Shown: piece by piece, positions 7,999 to 16,600 of the stretch
Numbering within the stretch: the first letter of the stretch is position 1
How the letters are laid out: every line of letters starts with the position of its first letter
Assembly: GCA_946481735.1 (NCBI GenBank)
Contig: CAMLOU010000059.1
Location: 1-24,253 of the forward strand
Direction of reading: 5' to 3'
DNA length: 24,253 nucleotides
Source of the DNA: an uncultured Cellvibrio sp.
GTDB taxonomy: Bacteria > Pseudomonadota > Gammaproteobacteria > Pseudomonadales > Cellvibrionaceae
Position numbers and translations under genes: made by a program
The notes under the pieces: generated by a model
What the model was told of the DNA's origin: nothing
What the model saw: the letters and a program-made list of their open reading frames with translations, nothing else
Databases searched by the model: none

Positions 7999-8019
7999 AT
8001 AGATTCTCGCACGATGGGA

Positions 8020-8125
8020 GTTTGGCGTTAGGCCTTTTGTTTCGAAACCTTCAAGTCAGGGACGACTTGAAGGAGCTACAGGGATGTATTCATGCGTTTT
8101 CGAAACAAAAGGCCTAATGACAAAC
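8020..8125. repeat. Large nested palindromic element between convergent genes
   Basis: Arms at 8020-8047 and 8098-8125 are inverted repeats of 28 bp with two mismatches; the inner 20 bp (8028-8047 / 8098-8117) match perfectly. Inside lies a second perfect 10-bp hairpin (CCTTCAAGTC 8048-8057 / GACTTGAAGG 8064-8073, loop AGGGAC) and then a 24-nt segment with CTACAGGGATGTATTCATG. It sits between the convergent chitinase and AraC-type genes. It could terminate both transcripts, although neither arm is followed by a clean T-run. Similar CAGGGA-containing intergenic palindromes recur in gammaproteobacterial genomes, from memory, so a dispersed repeat is likely. Confidence 0.8.
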
Positions 8126-8154
8126 GGATTGCAAGGTACGCACTAATCTGCTGC

Positions 8155-9318
8155 CTATAACTTCGGTGCAGCTTCCAATTCAGCGTGAATAGCCCCGCCC
8201 TGACGGCGATATTCTGTTGGTGTAACACCGACCAGGCGCTTGAAAAAGCGGTGGAAGGTCGACAGGCTATTAAACCCGGCGAGGTGGATAATATCCAGAA
8301 TGTTTTCCGTCTTGTGCTCCTCCATCAACAACAACCGCTTCACTTCCTCAATACGATAGCTATTGATAAATTCAAAAAAATTCGTGCCGTAATGGGTTTT
8401 GATAATAGCCGATACGTCGCGTACCCGCAGTCCGAGCCGTGCCGCAAAGCGATCGATATTTAAATTCGATTCCAGGTAAATGCGGTCTACATGAATCGCT
8501 TTTTCGATGATGGCAATCTTGTGTTCGCGGTTTTTAATGCGCGAGGGTTTTTCAGCCACGATGGGTTCGGGGTGCAATAATTTTTCGGCATTGAGCAAGC
8601 CGCTGATAAACAGGCCATTAATTAAAATGATCACCAGATAGTTATTGATGATACCGAGCAAATTGCTCACGCTCCAGTGCACCCAATCCGCCACATAATA
8701 AGTGCCCAGCGTCCAGACCCAATGCACTAGAAAGCCCAGCAAAATAATATCGCCCAAGCGCAGTTCAACTTCGGAGACGGAAGAAAAACCCCGGCGCAGG
8801 TGTTGATGGATGCGATAGCGTAAACGCGCGCTGGCGATGACGTAAACGAAGGGAGAGAATTTTACCAGTGCCCACAAAAAAGAAACGGCGTACTGCTTAC
8901 CTTCATCGGGGGTAGTAAGGCCGCGCCAGTCCGCTGTGTCGATGCCGTAGAAAATGGCAATAATACTGCCGCCTATCACAGGCAGAAGGTGCAAAAAATC
9001 CGGGCGGCTCCAGTGGTGTCCTTTGCTGCGCAGCGACTTGATATAGAAATACAGTAACGGCCCCTGTAACAATAAGCAGGCGACGTAGATCACAATCATC
9101 ACAGGCGTTTTATTGACAGCGAGGTCTGCAAAAGCGTTATTCCAGACGATCATGGTTGATGCCAGCACCAGCGCAACGACAAGGAAAAAACATCCGATGA
9201 TCGTTCGCGATTGCCCGTGTTTGTCAGGCAATACGCGCACCAGTACCGCCATACACAGACATTCGACAATAGTCAGGGTAAGGATAAGATCGTGAAGATT
9301 GAAAAAACTTCCTTTCAT
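8155..9318 (-). CDS. Second AraC-type regulator with seven-helix membrane N-terminus
   Basis: This protein of about 387 residues is a clear paralog of the one at 4214-5395. Both open with an FNLHDL or LNLHDL segment, share LLLQGP-LYFY in the third helix region, a WAL/WAV-----PF-YV helix, and a C-terminal double helix-turn-helix with NFFEFIN-YR-EE-KRLL and GFNS-S-FHRFFKRL. Roughly seven hydrophobic helices precede the DNA-binding half. I set the start at ATG 9318 by alignment with the paralog; the open frame continues upstream to 9414 but that extension is not hydrophobic or conserved, and no good ribosome-binding site is visible for either start. The gene is convergent with the chitinase and divergent from the prkA operon. 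It is probably a membrane-located activator of a polysaccharide-utilisation gene. Confidence 0.87.
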   Translation of the reverse strand: MKGSFFNLHDLILTLTIVECLCMAVLVRVLPDKHGQSRTIIGCFFLVVALVLASTMIVWNNAFADLAVNKTPVMIVIYVACLLLQGPLLYFYIKSLRSKGHHWSRPDFLHLLPVIGGSIIAIFYGIDTADWRGLTTPDEGKQYAVSFLWALVKFSPFVYVIASARLRYRIHQHLRRGFSSVSEVELRLGDIILLGFLVHWVWTLGTYYVADWVHWSVSNLLGIINNYLVIILINGLFISGLLNAEKLLHPEPIVAEKPSRIKNREHKIAIIEKAIHVDRIYLESNLNIDRFAARLGLRVRDVSAIIKTHYGTNFFEFINSYRIEEVKRLLLMEEHKTENILDIIHLAGFNSLSTFHRFFKRLVGVTPTEYRRQGGAIHAELEAAPKL

Positions 9319-9892
9319 GACGGCATAGTGCAAAGAAAAGTAAGAGATTTTTATACATTGTTGTTGTGCTACTACGGCTCCAGCTGAACCGCGTAATAAC
9401 CTGGCTACCGGCAAGCCCTCGGCATACTATCATAGCAATTCCGACGCCGTGCCAGGCCGCTCCGGGATTTTGCCGGAAAATGTCGACCAGGTTTACTGTT
9501 TTACGCATGCCCGACCAACCTCAGCGGATGAACGTTGCGATATTGTGGATCAAGGGTCATATCAGTAAAGCTGACGCCGGCCATAGATCGGTGGGTCCAA
9601 TTTGACATCAACCTGCGGGGCCTTCAGCCTGGTAGGGAGCACATTACCGGTACGCAGAATTGGCGCAGTTTTTGAAAGCAATTTATATCAAAAGAAAACT
9701 TGACGCTCTTGATACTAAGGAGAAAGATTGACATTGGGGTGGCAATTTTTTTTATATTTACATCCCGGCAGGATTTTTACGACTATGCTTAAACCAGAGC
9801 TTTGAGTTGTTGTCTCAAGAGCTGCGATTGCCGTCCGCTGGAGGGATCTACCCTGAGCAGTTGCGAACCCCATCGCTAACCAGAGGTATGTT
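9319..9892. promoter_or_regulatory. Long intergenic region upstream of prkA
   Basis: About 570 bp separate the divergent AraC-type and prkA genes. The short open frame across 9366-9605 has no ribosome-binding site or recognisable protein features and is not called. A candidate sigma-70 class promoter for prkA is TTGACA (9728-9733) with TATATT (9753-9758), spacer 19 bp, or TTTATA (9751-9756), spacer 17 bp. A second TTGACG is at 9701. No sigma-54 TGGCAC-N5-TTGCA site is seen. This leaves a leader of about 125 nt. Confidence 0.45.
9798..9823 (+). promoter_or_regulatory. Hairpin in the prkA leader
   Basis: AGCTTTGAG (9798-9806) pairs with CTCAA-g-AGCT (9814-9823) around a 7-nt loop, nine pairs with one bulged G. 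It lies between the candidate promoter and the prkA start, 70 nt before the ATG, and has no T-run, so it would be an mRNA leader structure rather than a terminator. Function is unknown. Confidence 0.35.
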
Positions 9893-11815
9893 ATGAGCCT
9901 GTTTAATCATTACCGCGAGCGCTATGACAGCACCCAGCAGGAAGAATTATCGATCAAGGAGTACCTCGAACTTTGTAAAACGGACCCCAGCGTTTATGCC
10001 AGTGCCGCCGAGCGCATGCTGATGGCGATTGGCGAACCTGAGTTCGTTGACACCGCGCAAGACCCACGCCTGAGCCGCATCTTTTCCAATAAAATTATCA
10101 AGCGATACAAGGCCTTCGGTGAATTTTACGGCATGGAGGAATGCATCCAGCAGATCGTCTCCTTCTTCCGTCACGCGGCGCAAGGCCTGGAAGAAAAGAA
10201 ACAGATTCTCTACTTGCTCGGCCCGGTTGGTGGCGGTAAATCTTCATTGGCGGAAATGCTTAAAACCCTGATGGAAAAGATGCCGATCTACTGCATCAAA
10301 GGTTCACCGGTTTTTGAGTCACCGTTAGGCTTGTTCAGCCCGGAAGAGGATGGCCATATCCTTGAGGAAGACTACGGTATTCCGCGCCGCTATATCAAAA
10401 CGATCATGTCGCCTTGGGCGGCCAAGCGCTTGCAGGAATTCCACGGCGATATTACCCAATTCCGGGTCGTCAAACTTTACCCCTCTACCCTGAACCAGAT
10501 CGCTATCACCAAGACCGAACCGGGTGATGAAAACAACCAGGATATTTCCTCGCTGGTGGGTAAGGTCGATATTCGCAAGCTTGAAGAATTTCCCCAAAAC
10601 GACCCGGATGCCTATAGCTTCTCCGGTGGTTTATGCCGCGCCAACCAGGGCCTGATGGAGTTCGTGGAGATGTTCAAGGCACCGATCAAGGTGCTTCACC
10701 CCTTGCTGACCGCGACCCAGGAAGGCAATTTCAACAGTACCGAAGGTTTAGGTGCCATCCCCTTTGACGGCATCATCCTGGCGCACTCCAACGAATCGGA
10801 ATGGCAGAATTTCCGCAACAACAAAAACAACGAAGCCTTCATTGACCGGGTTTATATCGTCAAGGTGCCTTATTGCCTGCGTGTTACGGAAGAGATGCAG
10901 ATTTACGAAAAATTGCTCCAAAACAGTTCACTATCCAGAGCACCTTGCGCACCGGATACCTTGCGCATGCTGGCACAGTTCTCAGTCCTGTCCCGCTTGA
11001 AAGAGCCGGAAAATTCCAACATTTTCTCCAAGATGCGTGTCTATGATGGCGAGAATCTGAAAGATACCGACCCAAAAGCCAAATCCTTGCAGGAATATAA
11101 AGATGCTGCCGGTGTGGATGAGGGCATGAACGGCTTATCGACTCGCTTCGCTTTCAAGATTTTGTCACGCGTATTTAACTTTGACCCCACGGAAATTGCA
11201 GCCAATCCGGTGCATCTGATGTACGTGCTGGAACAACAGATTGAACAGGAACAATTTCCTAAAGAAGTGCAGGAAAAATATCTCAACGTCCTCAAAGAAT
11301 ACATTGCACCCAAATATGTGGACTTCATCGGCAAGGAAATCCAGACTGCGTATCTCGAATCCTATGCCGAATATGGCCAGAATATCTTTGACCGTTATGT
11401 GACTTATGCCGACTTCTGGATTCAGGATCAGGAATACCGTGATCACGAAACCGGCGAGATATTAAACCGCGCTGCGCTGAATGAAGAGCTGGAGAAAATT
11501 GAAAAGCCGGCGGGCATCAGCAACCCCAAAGATTTCCGTAACGAAATTGTTAACTTTGTGTTACGGGCCAAAGCCAATAATGCCGGACGGAACCCGGATT
11601 GGCGTAGCTACGAAAAACTGCGCACGGTCATTGAGAAGAAGATGTTCTCCAACACCGAAGATCTGTTGCCGGTTATTTCTTTCAATGCCAAGGCATCTGC
11701 CCAGGACAAGAAAAAGCATCAGGATTTCGTGCAGCGGATGATCGAGCGTGGTTATACCGAAAAACAAGTACGGCTGTTGTCCGAGTGGTACTTGCGGGTC
11801 AGGAAATCACAATAG
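9893..11815 (+). CDS. prkA: PrkA/YeaG-family serine protein kinase
   Basis: This 640-residue cytoplasmic protein is colinear with the PrkA/YeaG family (E. coli YeaG is about 644 aa). An N-terminal AAA+ like ATP-binding domain carries the Walker A motif GPVGGGKS at residues 110-117, followed by a C-terminal PrkA domain. Family members act in the stationary-phase, nutrient-stress and sporulation responses. The ATG at 9893 is preceded by AGAGG at a suitable distance. The gene starts a three-gene operon with yeaH (112 nt downstream) and spoVR, the same grouping found in Pseudomonas, so the three probably act together. The substrates of the kinase are not visible from the sequence. Confidence 0.96.
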   Translation: MSLFNHYRERYDSTQQEELSIKEYLELCKTDPSVYASAAERMLMAIGEPEFVDTAQDPRLSRIFSNKIIKRYKAFGEFYGMEECIQQIVSFFRHAAQGLEEKKQILYLLGPVGGGKSSLAEMLKTLMEKMPIYCIKGSPVFESPLGLFSPEEDGHILEEDYGIPRRYIKTIMSPWAAKRLQEFHGDITQFRVVKLYPSTLNQIAITKTEPGDENNQDISSLVGKVDIRKLEEFPQNDPDAYSFSGGLCRANQGLMEFVEMFKAPIKVLHPLLTATQEGNFNSTEGLGAIPFDGIILAHSNESEWQNFRNNKNNEAFIDRVYIVKVPYCLRVTEEMQIYEKLLQNSSLSRAPCAPDTLRMLAQFSVLSRLKEPENSNIFSKMRVYDGENLKDTDPKAKSLQEYKDAAGVDEGMNGLSTRFAFKILSRVFNFDPTEIAANPVHLMYVLEQQIEQEQFPKEVQEKYLNVLKEYIAPKYVDFIGKEIQTAYLESYAEYGQNIFDRYVTYADFWIQDQEYRDHETGEILNRAALNEELEKIEKPAGISNPKDFRNEIVNFVLRAKANNAGRNPDWRSYEKLRTVIEKKMFSNTEDLLPVISFNAKASAQDKKKHQDFVQRMIERGYTEKQVRLLSEWYLRVRKSQ

Positions 11816-11873
11816 CGAACAATCAATTCAGGAGGAGAGGCAGGAATCCTACCCACGTTATTGTTAAAATCTC

Positions 11874-11894
11874 GGCAGATGCGACGCATCTGCC
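11874..11894 (+). promoter_or_regulatory. Hairpin between prkA and yeaH
   Basis: GGCAGATGCG and CGCATCTGCC form a perfect inverted repeat (practical stem 9 bp, loop GAC). The following sequence (AGACCGTTTTGCG) has only a short T-run, so it is at best a weak terminator or attenuator, or an mRNA-processing or stability element that sets different prkA and yeaH levels. Confidence 0.5.
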
Positions 11895-11926
11895 AGACCG
11901 TTTTGCGACAGCCTGACAGGTAAGCT

Positions 11927-13189
11927 ATGAGCTATATTATTGATCGTCGCCTGAACACCAAAAACAAAAGTGCCGTAAATCGCCAACGCTTTTTGCGGCG
12001 CTACCGCGCCCAGATTCACAAAGCCGTTTCCGACGCCGTTGGCGAGCGTTCTATCACCGATATTGACCGCGGCGGCAAGATCAGCATTCCTACCAAAGAC
12101 ATTGGCGAACCGGTTATCTACCACGGTAACGGCGGTCGCAATACGCGCGTACTGCCCGGCAATAAACACTTTTCTGAAGGTGATCGCATCCCGCGCCCTG
12201 AGGGCGGCGGCGGTGAAGGCGGTAGTAAAGCTAGCGACTCCGGCGAAGGCGAAGATGATTTCTCATTCACTATTTCCCAGGAAGAATTCCTGAATTTTAT
12301 GTTTGACGGTCTGGAATTACCCAACCTGATTAAACGGCAACTGACCGGCGTGGAAGAATTCAAACAAGTCCGCGCAGGTATTGCTAACGAAGGCAGTCCC
12401 GGTAAGATCAATATCGTTCGTTCATTACGCTCCGCCAATATGCGTCGTATCGCATTAACAGGTAAAAAACGTAAACGGCTGGAAGAACTGGAAGCTGTGC
12501 TGGAGGCTTTACACCCCGGAGAACGCACCGGCCCCGGTTACGAAGCCTTACTGGATGAAATGGCCAAGCTGCGCAAAGCGATTGCGGCCACGCCCTGGCT
12601 CGACACCTTTGACCTGAAATACAACCTGCATATCAGGCAACCGATTCCGCGTTCCAAAGCGGTGATGTTTTGCATCATGGATGTGTCCGGTTCTATGGAT
12701 CAGGCTACAAAGGATATCGCCAAACGATTTTTTATCCTGTTGTATTTATTTTTGCAGCGCAATTACGAAAAAACAGAAGTGGTTTTTATTCGTCACCACA
12801 CCATTGCCAAGGAAGTGGATGAAGATGAATTCTTCCACTCCCGCGAAACCGGCGGCACCGTGGTGTCCAGTTCACTGCGCTTGATGCACAGTATTATCGA
12901 AGCGCGTTACTCGCCTTCGGAGTGGAATATCTACGGTGCCCAGGCGTCCGATGGAGACAACTGGGAAGATGATTCGGCCAATTGCAAGGAGTTGATGATC
13001 AACAGTGTGTTGCCGCATTGCCAGTATTATTCCTATATCGAAATTACGCCGCGCAATCATCAATCCTTGTGGCACACCTACGAAGAAGTACAGGCCGCGT
13101 GCCCGGATCAATTCGCCATGCAACATATTGTCAATGCCGCTGATATTTATCCGGTATTCCGTGAACTCTTCCATAAGAGGGTCGCATGA
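11927..13189 (+). CDS. yeaH: YeaH/YhbH-family protein (DUF444, VWA-like)
   Basis: This 420-residue cytoplasmic protein belongs to the DUF444/YhbH family. A basic N-terminal half contains a Gly/acid-rich flexible stretch (about residues 90-112, [11 protein letters not shown]). The C-terminal half is von Willebrand A-like, with a MIDAS-type DVSGSMD at residues 252-258. Family members always accompany PrkA and are implicated in the same stress pathway; the molecular role is unknown. The ATG at 11927 has an AGGTA element upstream. Its stop overlaps the spoVR start by 4 nt (ATGA), indicating translational coupling. Confidence 0.94.
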   Translation: MSYIIDRRLNTKNKSAVNRQRFLRRYRAQIHKAVSDAVGERSITDIDRGGKISIPTKDIGEPVIYHGNGGRNTRVLPGNKHFSEGDRIPRPEGGGGEGGSKASDSGEGEDDFSFTISQEEFLNFMFDGLELPNLIKRQLTGVEEFKQVRAGIANEGSPGKINIVRSLRSANMRRIALTGKKRKRLEELEAVLEALHPGERTGPGYEALLDEMAKLRKAIAATPWLDTFDLKYNLHIRQPIPRSKAVMFCIMDVSGSMDQATKDIAKRFFILLYLFLQRNYEKTEVVFIRHHTIAKEVDEDEFFHSRETGGTVVSSSLRLMHSIIEARYSPSEWNIYGAQASDGDNWEDDSANCKELMINSVLPHCQYYSYIEITPRNHQSLWHTYEEVQAACPDQFAMQHIVNAADIYPVFRELFHKRVA

Positions 13190-14688
13190 CTCAACCGCTG
13201 TTTACTACCTCGGAATGGAATTTTGACCTGATACGGGATTGCGATCGGGCCTTGGGCGAACTGGCTAAAGAATTCCAGCTCGACACCTACCCCAACCAGA
13301 TTGAAGTCATCAGTTCTGAACAGATGATGGATGCCTACGCCGCCGTGGGCATGCCGATTGGCTACCACCATTGGTCCTATGGCAAGCAATTTCTCAGCAC
13401 CGAACATTCTTATAAGCGCGGGCAAATGGGGCTGGCGTATGAGATCGTTATCAACTCCAACCCTTGCATTGCGTATTTGATGGAAGAAAACACCATGGCC
13501 ATGCAGGCGTTGGTCATTGCCCATGCCTGCTACGGTCACAACTCGTTCTTTAAAGGTAATTATTTATTTAAAACCTGGACCGATGCCGATTCGATTATTG
13601 ATTATCTGGTGTTTGCCAAAAATTACATCAGTAAATGCGAAGAACGCTATGGCATTGACCAGGTAGAGGAAATTATTGACTCCTGCCACGCACTGATGAA
13701 TTACGGCGTGGATCGTTACAAGCGTCCCTACCCCATCTCCGCCCAGGAGGAAGAGCAACGCCAAGCGGAGCGGGAGGAATATTTACAGAAGCAGGTGAAT
13801 GACCTGTGGCGCACCATTCCCAAGACTGAACACATCGAAGACGACCCGAAAACCGCGCGCCGTTTTCCGTCTGAACCCCAGGAAAATATTCTTTATTTCC
13901 TGGAAAAGAATTCACCATTGCTGGAATCCTGGCAGCGCGAAATCATTCGTATCGTGCGCAAGATTGCCCAGTATTTTTACCCGCAACGCCAGACCCAGGT
14001 AATGAACGAAGGCTGGGCCTGTTTTTGGCATTACACGCTGCTGAACGAACTCTACGCGCGCGGTATGGTGACCGATGGTTTTATGCTGGAATTTTTGCAA
14101 TCACACACCAGTGTAATTGCCCAGCTGCCCTACGATCACCCCTACTTCAGCGGGATTAACCCTTACACACTCGGTTTCAGCATGATGATGGATATTCGTC
14201 GCATCTGTGAAAACCCTACCGCTGAAGACCGCGACTGGTTTCCGGATATCGCGGGCAAAGACTGGAATGAAACCTTGCACTTTGCAATGCGCAACTTTAA
14301 AGACGAGAGTTTTATCCTGCAGTTCCTGTCACCCAAGGTCATGCGCGATTTAAAACTGTTCAGCATCGTTGATGATGATCATGATGAAAACATTGAAGTA
14401 TCCGCTATCCACAATGAAACCGGCTTTCGCAAGCTGCGCGAGATGTTGGCGGGGCAATACAATCTGGGCAATCGCGAGCCGAACATCCAGATTTACAATG
14501 TCAATGTGCGCGGCGACCGTTCATTAACCCTCCACCACACCATGCACGAACGCAAACCCCTGGCGGATTCGGTGAATGAAGTGCTGCGCCACCTGCACCG
14601 TTTATGGGGTTTTGATGTGCACCTCTACTCCATGGACAATAATCAGATTCAGGCGGAATACCATTGTCCGCCCAAACCTGATAAATAA
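13186..14688 (+). CDS. SpoVR/YcgB-family protein
   Basis: This 500-residue protein matches the SpoVR family throughout (E. coli YcgB is about 510 aa), including [51 protein letters not shown] and [13 protein letters not shown]. In Bacillus the family is needed for spore cortex formation. In non-sporing gammaproteobacteria it is part of the prkA-yeaH-spoVR stationary-phase module. It has no signal peptide and is expected to be cytoplasmic. It overlaps the yeaH stop by 4 nt, with AAGAGGG upstream, and is the last gene of the operon. Confidence 0.95.
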   Translation: MTQPLFTTSEWNFDLIRDCDRALGELAKEFQLDTYPNQIEVISSEQMMDAYAAVGMPIGYHHWSYGKQFLSTEHSYKRGQMGLAYEIVINSNPCIAYLMEENTMAMQALVIAHACYGHNSFFKGNYLFKTWTDADSIIDYLVFAKNYISKCEERYGIDQVEEIIDSCHALMNYGVDRYKRPYPISAQEEEQRQAEREEYLQKQVNDLWRTIPKTEHIEDDPKTARRFPSEPQENILYFLEKNSPLLESWQREIIRIVRKIAQYFYPQRQTQVMNEGWACFWHYTLLNELYARGMVTDGFMLEFLQSHTSVIAQLPYDHPYFSGINPYTLGFSMMMDIRRICENPTAEDRDWFPDIAGKDWNETLHFAMRNFKDESFILQFLSPKVMRDLKLFSIVDDDHDENIEVSAIHNETGFRKLREMLAGQYNLGNREPNIQIYNVNVRGDRSLTLHHTMHERKPLADSVNEVLRHLHRLWGFDVHLYSMDNNQIQAEYHCPPKPDK

Positions 14689-14719
14689 TCTCCTGCCCCT
14701 TGAGGGCAGGAGATGTTTT
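14688..14719. terminator. Bidirectional terminator between spoVR and the pectate lyase gene
   Basis: A perfect 11-bp stem (ATCTCCTGCCC / GGGCAGGAGAT) with loop CTTGA (14688-14714) is followed by GTTTTC. The spoVR stop codon (14686-14688) touches its left end, and the convergent pectate lyase gene ends at 14723. The + side has a short T-run. On the minus strand the stem is followed by TATTTATC, so termination there is weaker. Confidence 0.85.
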
Positions 14720-14722
14720 CAT

Positions 14723-16405
14723 TTATTCAAATAATGCCAACTTACCGGCACCTGCATATTGCGGCACCAGCGTCGGCAGTAGATCGACACTGTTAATCGT
14801 ATACCCATAAAAATCCGATGGATCAAAAGCCAAACCGTTATTCACTTCCAGAATCCATTCGGCATTCGGGTTAACTAACTGCACCAGATTATCGTTGGTA
14901 AAGGTCACCTTCGCATTGGCATCGCTGTCTTCACTGATAACATACAACTCACCGCTATCAACCTGAATATTGTTAGCTTCCAGGTAAAGTTCGGACTGCG
15001 GGCCTGCCAGGGCAACATAGGAAATCTGCCGATTGGGGCCGCTTCTATCGTTGAAGACATAATTATTAAAGATATGGGTTTTGCCAAAGCGCACGCGCGG
15101 ATGACGCTGGTAGGTATTTTCAAAATAATTATGGTGATAGGTCACATGCAATCGTCCGGCATCTTGTATTGCGTTGCTGTCCACATGCCCCACCAGCATG
15201 GTTTTGTTGTACTGGTAGAAATGATTCCAGGACACCGTGACCCAATCGGCACCGCGTTTAGCATCCACGGCACCATCAATGCGATTCATTAAGCTTGAAT
15301 TAGGCGCGCTGTACAAAAATGTGTTGTGATCCACCCATACATGATGTGAAAAACACTCAATGGTGACTGCATCCGCATCGGGATTTGAACCTGTGTCGTA
15401 CACATCGCTGAATGTCAGGTTGCGAATGATCACGTTAGAGACATAATCATTGGCCGGGTTATAAGCATCGGAACAACCGCTGGTACCGCCCACCCGAAAG
15501 CCGATCAAGCGCAGGTGCGCATCGTCACCCACACCGATGATGGATTTGTTTGATGCCACATTTAATTTCACGTACTGGTCCGGCGGCTGAATCATACCCT
15601 GCACGCGAATCACATAAGGCTCGCTGGCGGTGACGTATTGCTGCAACTGTTCAAATGTCGTTACCGTTACTTCCTGCCCGGCTGCCCCACCCGTCGTTGT
15701 CGGCACACCCAAGGCCGGAACAGTTGCAAAACCGATCATAGAAAAATCCGGTACTTCACCTATCGGCGTTGTACTGGAATTGCTCGATGATGCGGATGAA
15801 GTTGGAACCGAACTCGAAGCGATTGAGCTCGATTGCAAACTGGAACTCGCCTGAATGCTGGAACTGGATTGCCCTGCCGAACTGCTGGAAGACGGTGGCG
15901 CAACCGACGAAGCAACGCTGCTTGATGAAGCAGCACCACAAGTACCGGCGGATACATTACCAACGACCGTCATGGAATCAATATTGGCAATAGCCTGTGA
16001 GCCGGTGGCACGCAAACGCAATTGATTAATACCCGCATGGAGGTTCACCGTTTTACCGACACTGTTCCAGGCAGATAAAGACGCTGTGCGCGGGAACGAC
16101 AAGCTGCCGGACGAACCGTTGACCACCAGTGCCGCGCTGGTAGAACCGACATTGGCATAACGAAAGCTGACGGCATAACTGCCGCTGGCGGGCACACTGA
16201 CTTCATAGGAAATACCCATCCCGCCGCTGTTATCAATATCGACATAACCAACGCCGGTATAACCGTTGTTGGCGGTACTGATAACACCATCGTAACTGCA
16301 AAAGCCGGGTGCATTTTCCTGAATCGTCACATCGGCGGAAACAACAGACATAAAAGAAGCAGATGCCAGCGCCAGAACGGCAGCTGACAGACGTAAATGA
16401 CACAT
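14723..16405 (-). CDS. Secreted PL1 pectate lyase with N-terminal carbohydrate-binding module and Ser-rich linker
   Basis: The precursor has 560 residues. A signal peptide spans residues 1-24 (VVSA/DVT). A CBM35-like beta-sandwich follows (about 25-150; YTGVGYVDIDNSGGMGISYE, LHAGINQLRLRATG). A Ser-rich linker (about 159-213) leads to a PL1 parallel beta-helix (about 222-560). Family residues are present: the NPDADAVTIE and DGAVD calcium-site region (Asp343, Asp345, Asp377, Asp381), the HHVWVDHN strand (354-361), and RHPRVRF with Arg434 matching the catalytic arginine and Arg439 the second conserved arginine. The enzyme cleaves polygalacturonate by beta-elimination outside the cell. GAGAGGG precedes ATG 16405 by 7 nt. 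The promoter region carries an operator-like palindrome (16457-16477). It may be attached to pectin in plant cell wall. Confidence 0.94.
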   Translation of the reverse strand: MCHLRLSAAVLALASASFMSVVSADVTIQENAPGFCSYDGVISTANNGYTGVGYVDIDNSGGMGISYEVSVPASGSYAVSFRYANVGSTSAALVVNGSSGSLSFPRTASLSAWNSVGKTVNLHAGINQLRLRATGSQAIANIDSMTVVGNVSAGTCGAASSSSVASSVAPPSSSSSAGQSSSSIQASSSLQSSSIASSSVPTSSASSSNSSTTPIGEVPDFSMIGFATVPALGVPTTTGGAAGQEVTVTTFEQLQQYVTASEPYVIRVQGMIQPPDQYVKLNVASNKSIIGVGDDAHLRLIGFRVGGTSGCSDAYNPANDYVSNVIIRNLTFSDVYDTGSNPDADAVTIECFSHHVWVDHNTFLYSAPNSSLMNRIDGAVDAKRGADWVTVSWNHFYQYNKTMLVGHVDSNAIQDAGRLHVTYHHNYFENTYQRHPRVRFGKTHIFNNYVFNDRSGPNRQISYVALAGPQSELYLEANNIQVDSGELYVISEDSDANAKVTFTNDNLVQLVNPNAEWILEVNNGLAFDPSDFYGYTINSVDLLPTLVPQYAGAGKLALFE

Positions 16406-16414
16406 AATGTAACC

Positions 16415-16509
16415 CTCTCACCGGTTAATATATGGTTGATGTGTTTGTTATATTTTGTTGAACTGATCGCGTTCAACCATAGGAAATGTATTGTTCGAGT
16501 CGGTGAGAG
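16415..16509. repeat. Nested inverted repeats around the pectate lyase promoter
   Basis: Two perfect 9-bp inverted repeats are nested around the operator: CTCTCACCG (16415-16423) with CGGTGAGAG (16501-16509), and TATGGTTGA (16431-16439) with TCAACCATA (16473-16481). The inner arm overlaps the right half of the GTTGAAC palindrome. The layout could represent cooperative regulator sites or a looping or cruciform region. Confidence 0.55.
16447..16477 (-). promoter_or_regulatory. Pectate lyase promoter with palindromic operator
   Basis: On the minus strand, TTGAAC (16471-16476) and TATAAC (16447-16452) are separated by 18 bp, a fair sigma-70 match about 40 nt before the pectate lyase ATG. A perfect 7-bp inverted repeat, GTTGAAC-N7-GTTCAAC (16457-16477), overlaps the -35 and spacer, as expected for a repressor or other regulator site. 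A further GGTTGA half-site lies at 16434. Confidence 0.55.
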
Positions 16510-16600
16510 TCAATGACAGGTCAAGTACGATTTACCATGACCAGCGCAATACTCATAGCGAGAGGAAATATTCGATGGGTAATAACCCGTTTATGAATTT

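Noticed and set aside
9319..9414. N-terminal extension of the second AraC-type regulator
   Set aside because: The 32 added residues have no counterpart in the paralog and come before the conserved FNLHDL segment.
9366..9605. 79-codon frame in the gap before prkA
   Set aside because: It has no ribosome-binding site, low-complexity or random-looking composition and partly overlaps the upstream extension of the AraC-type gene.
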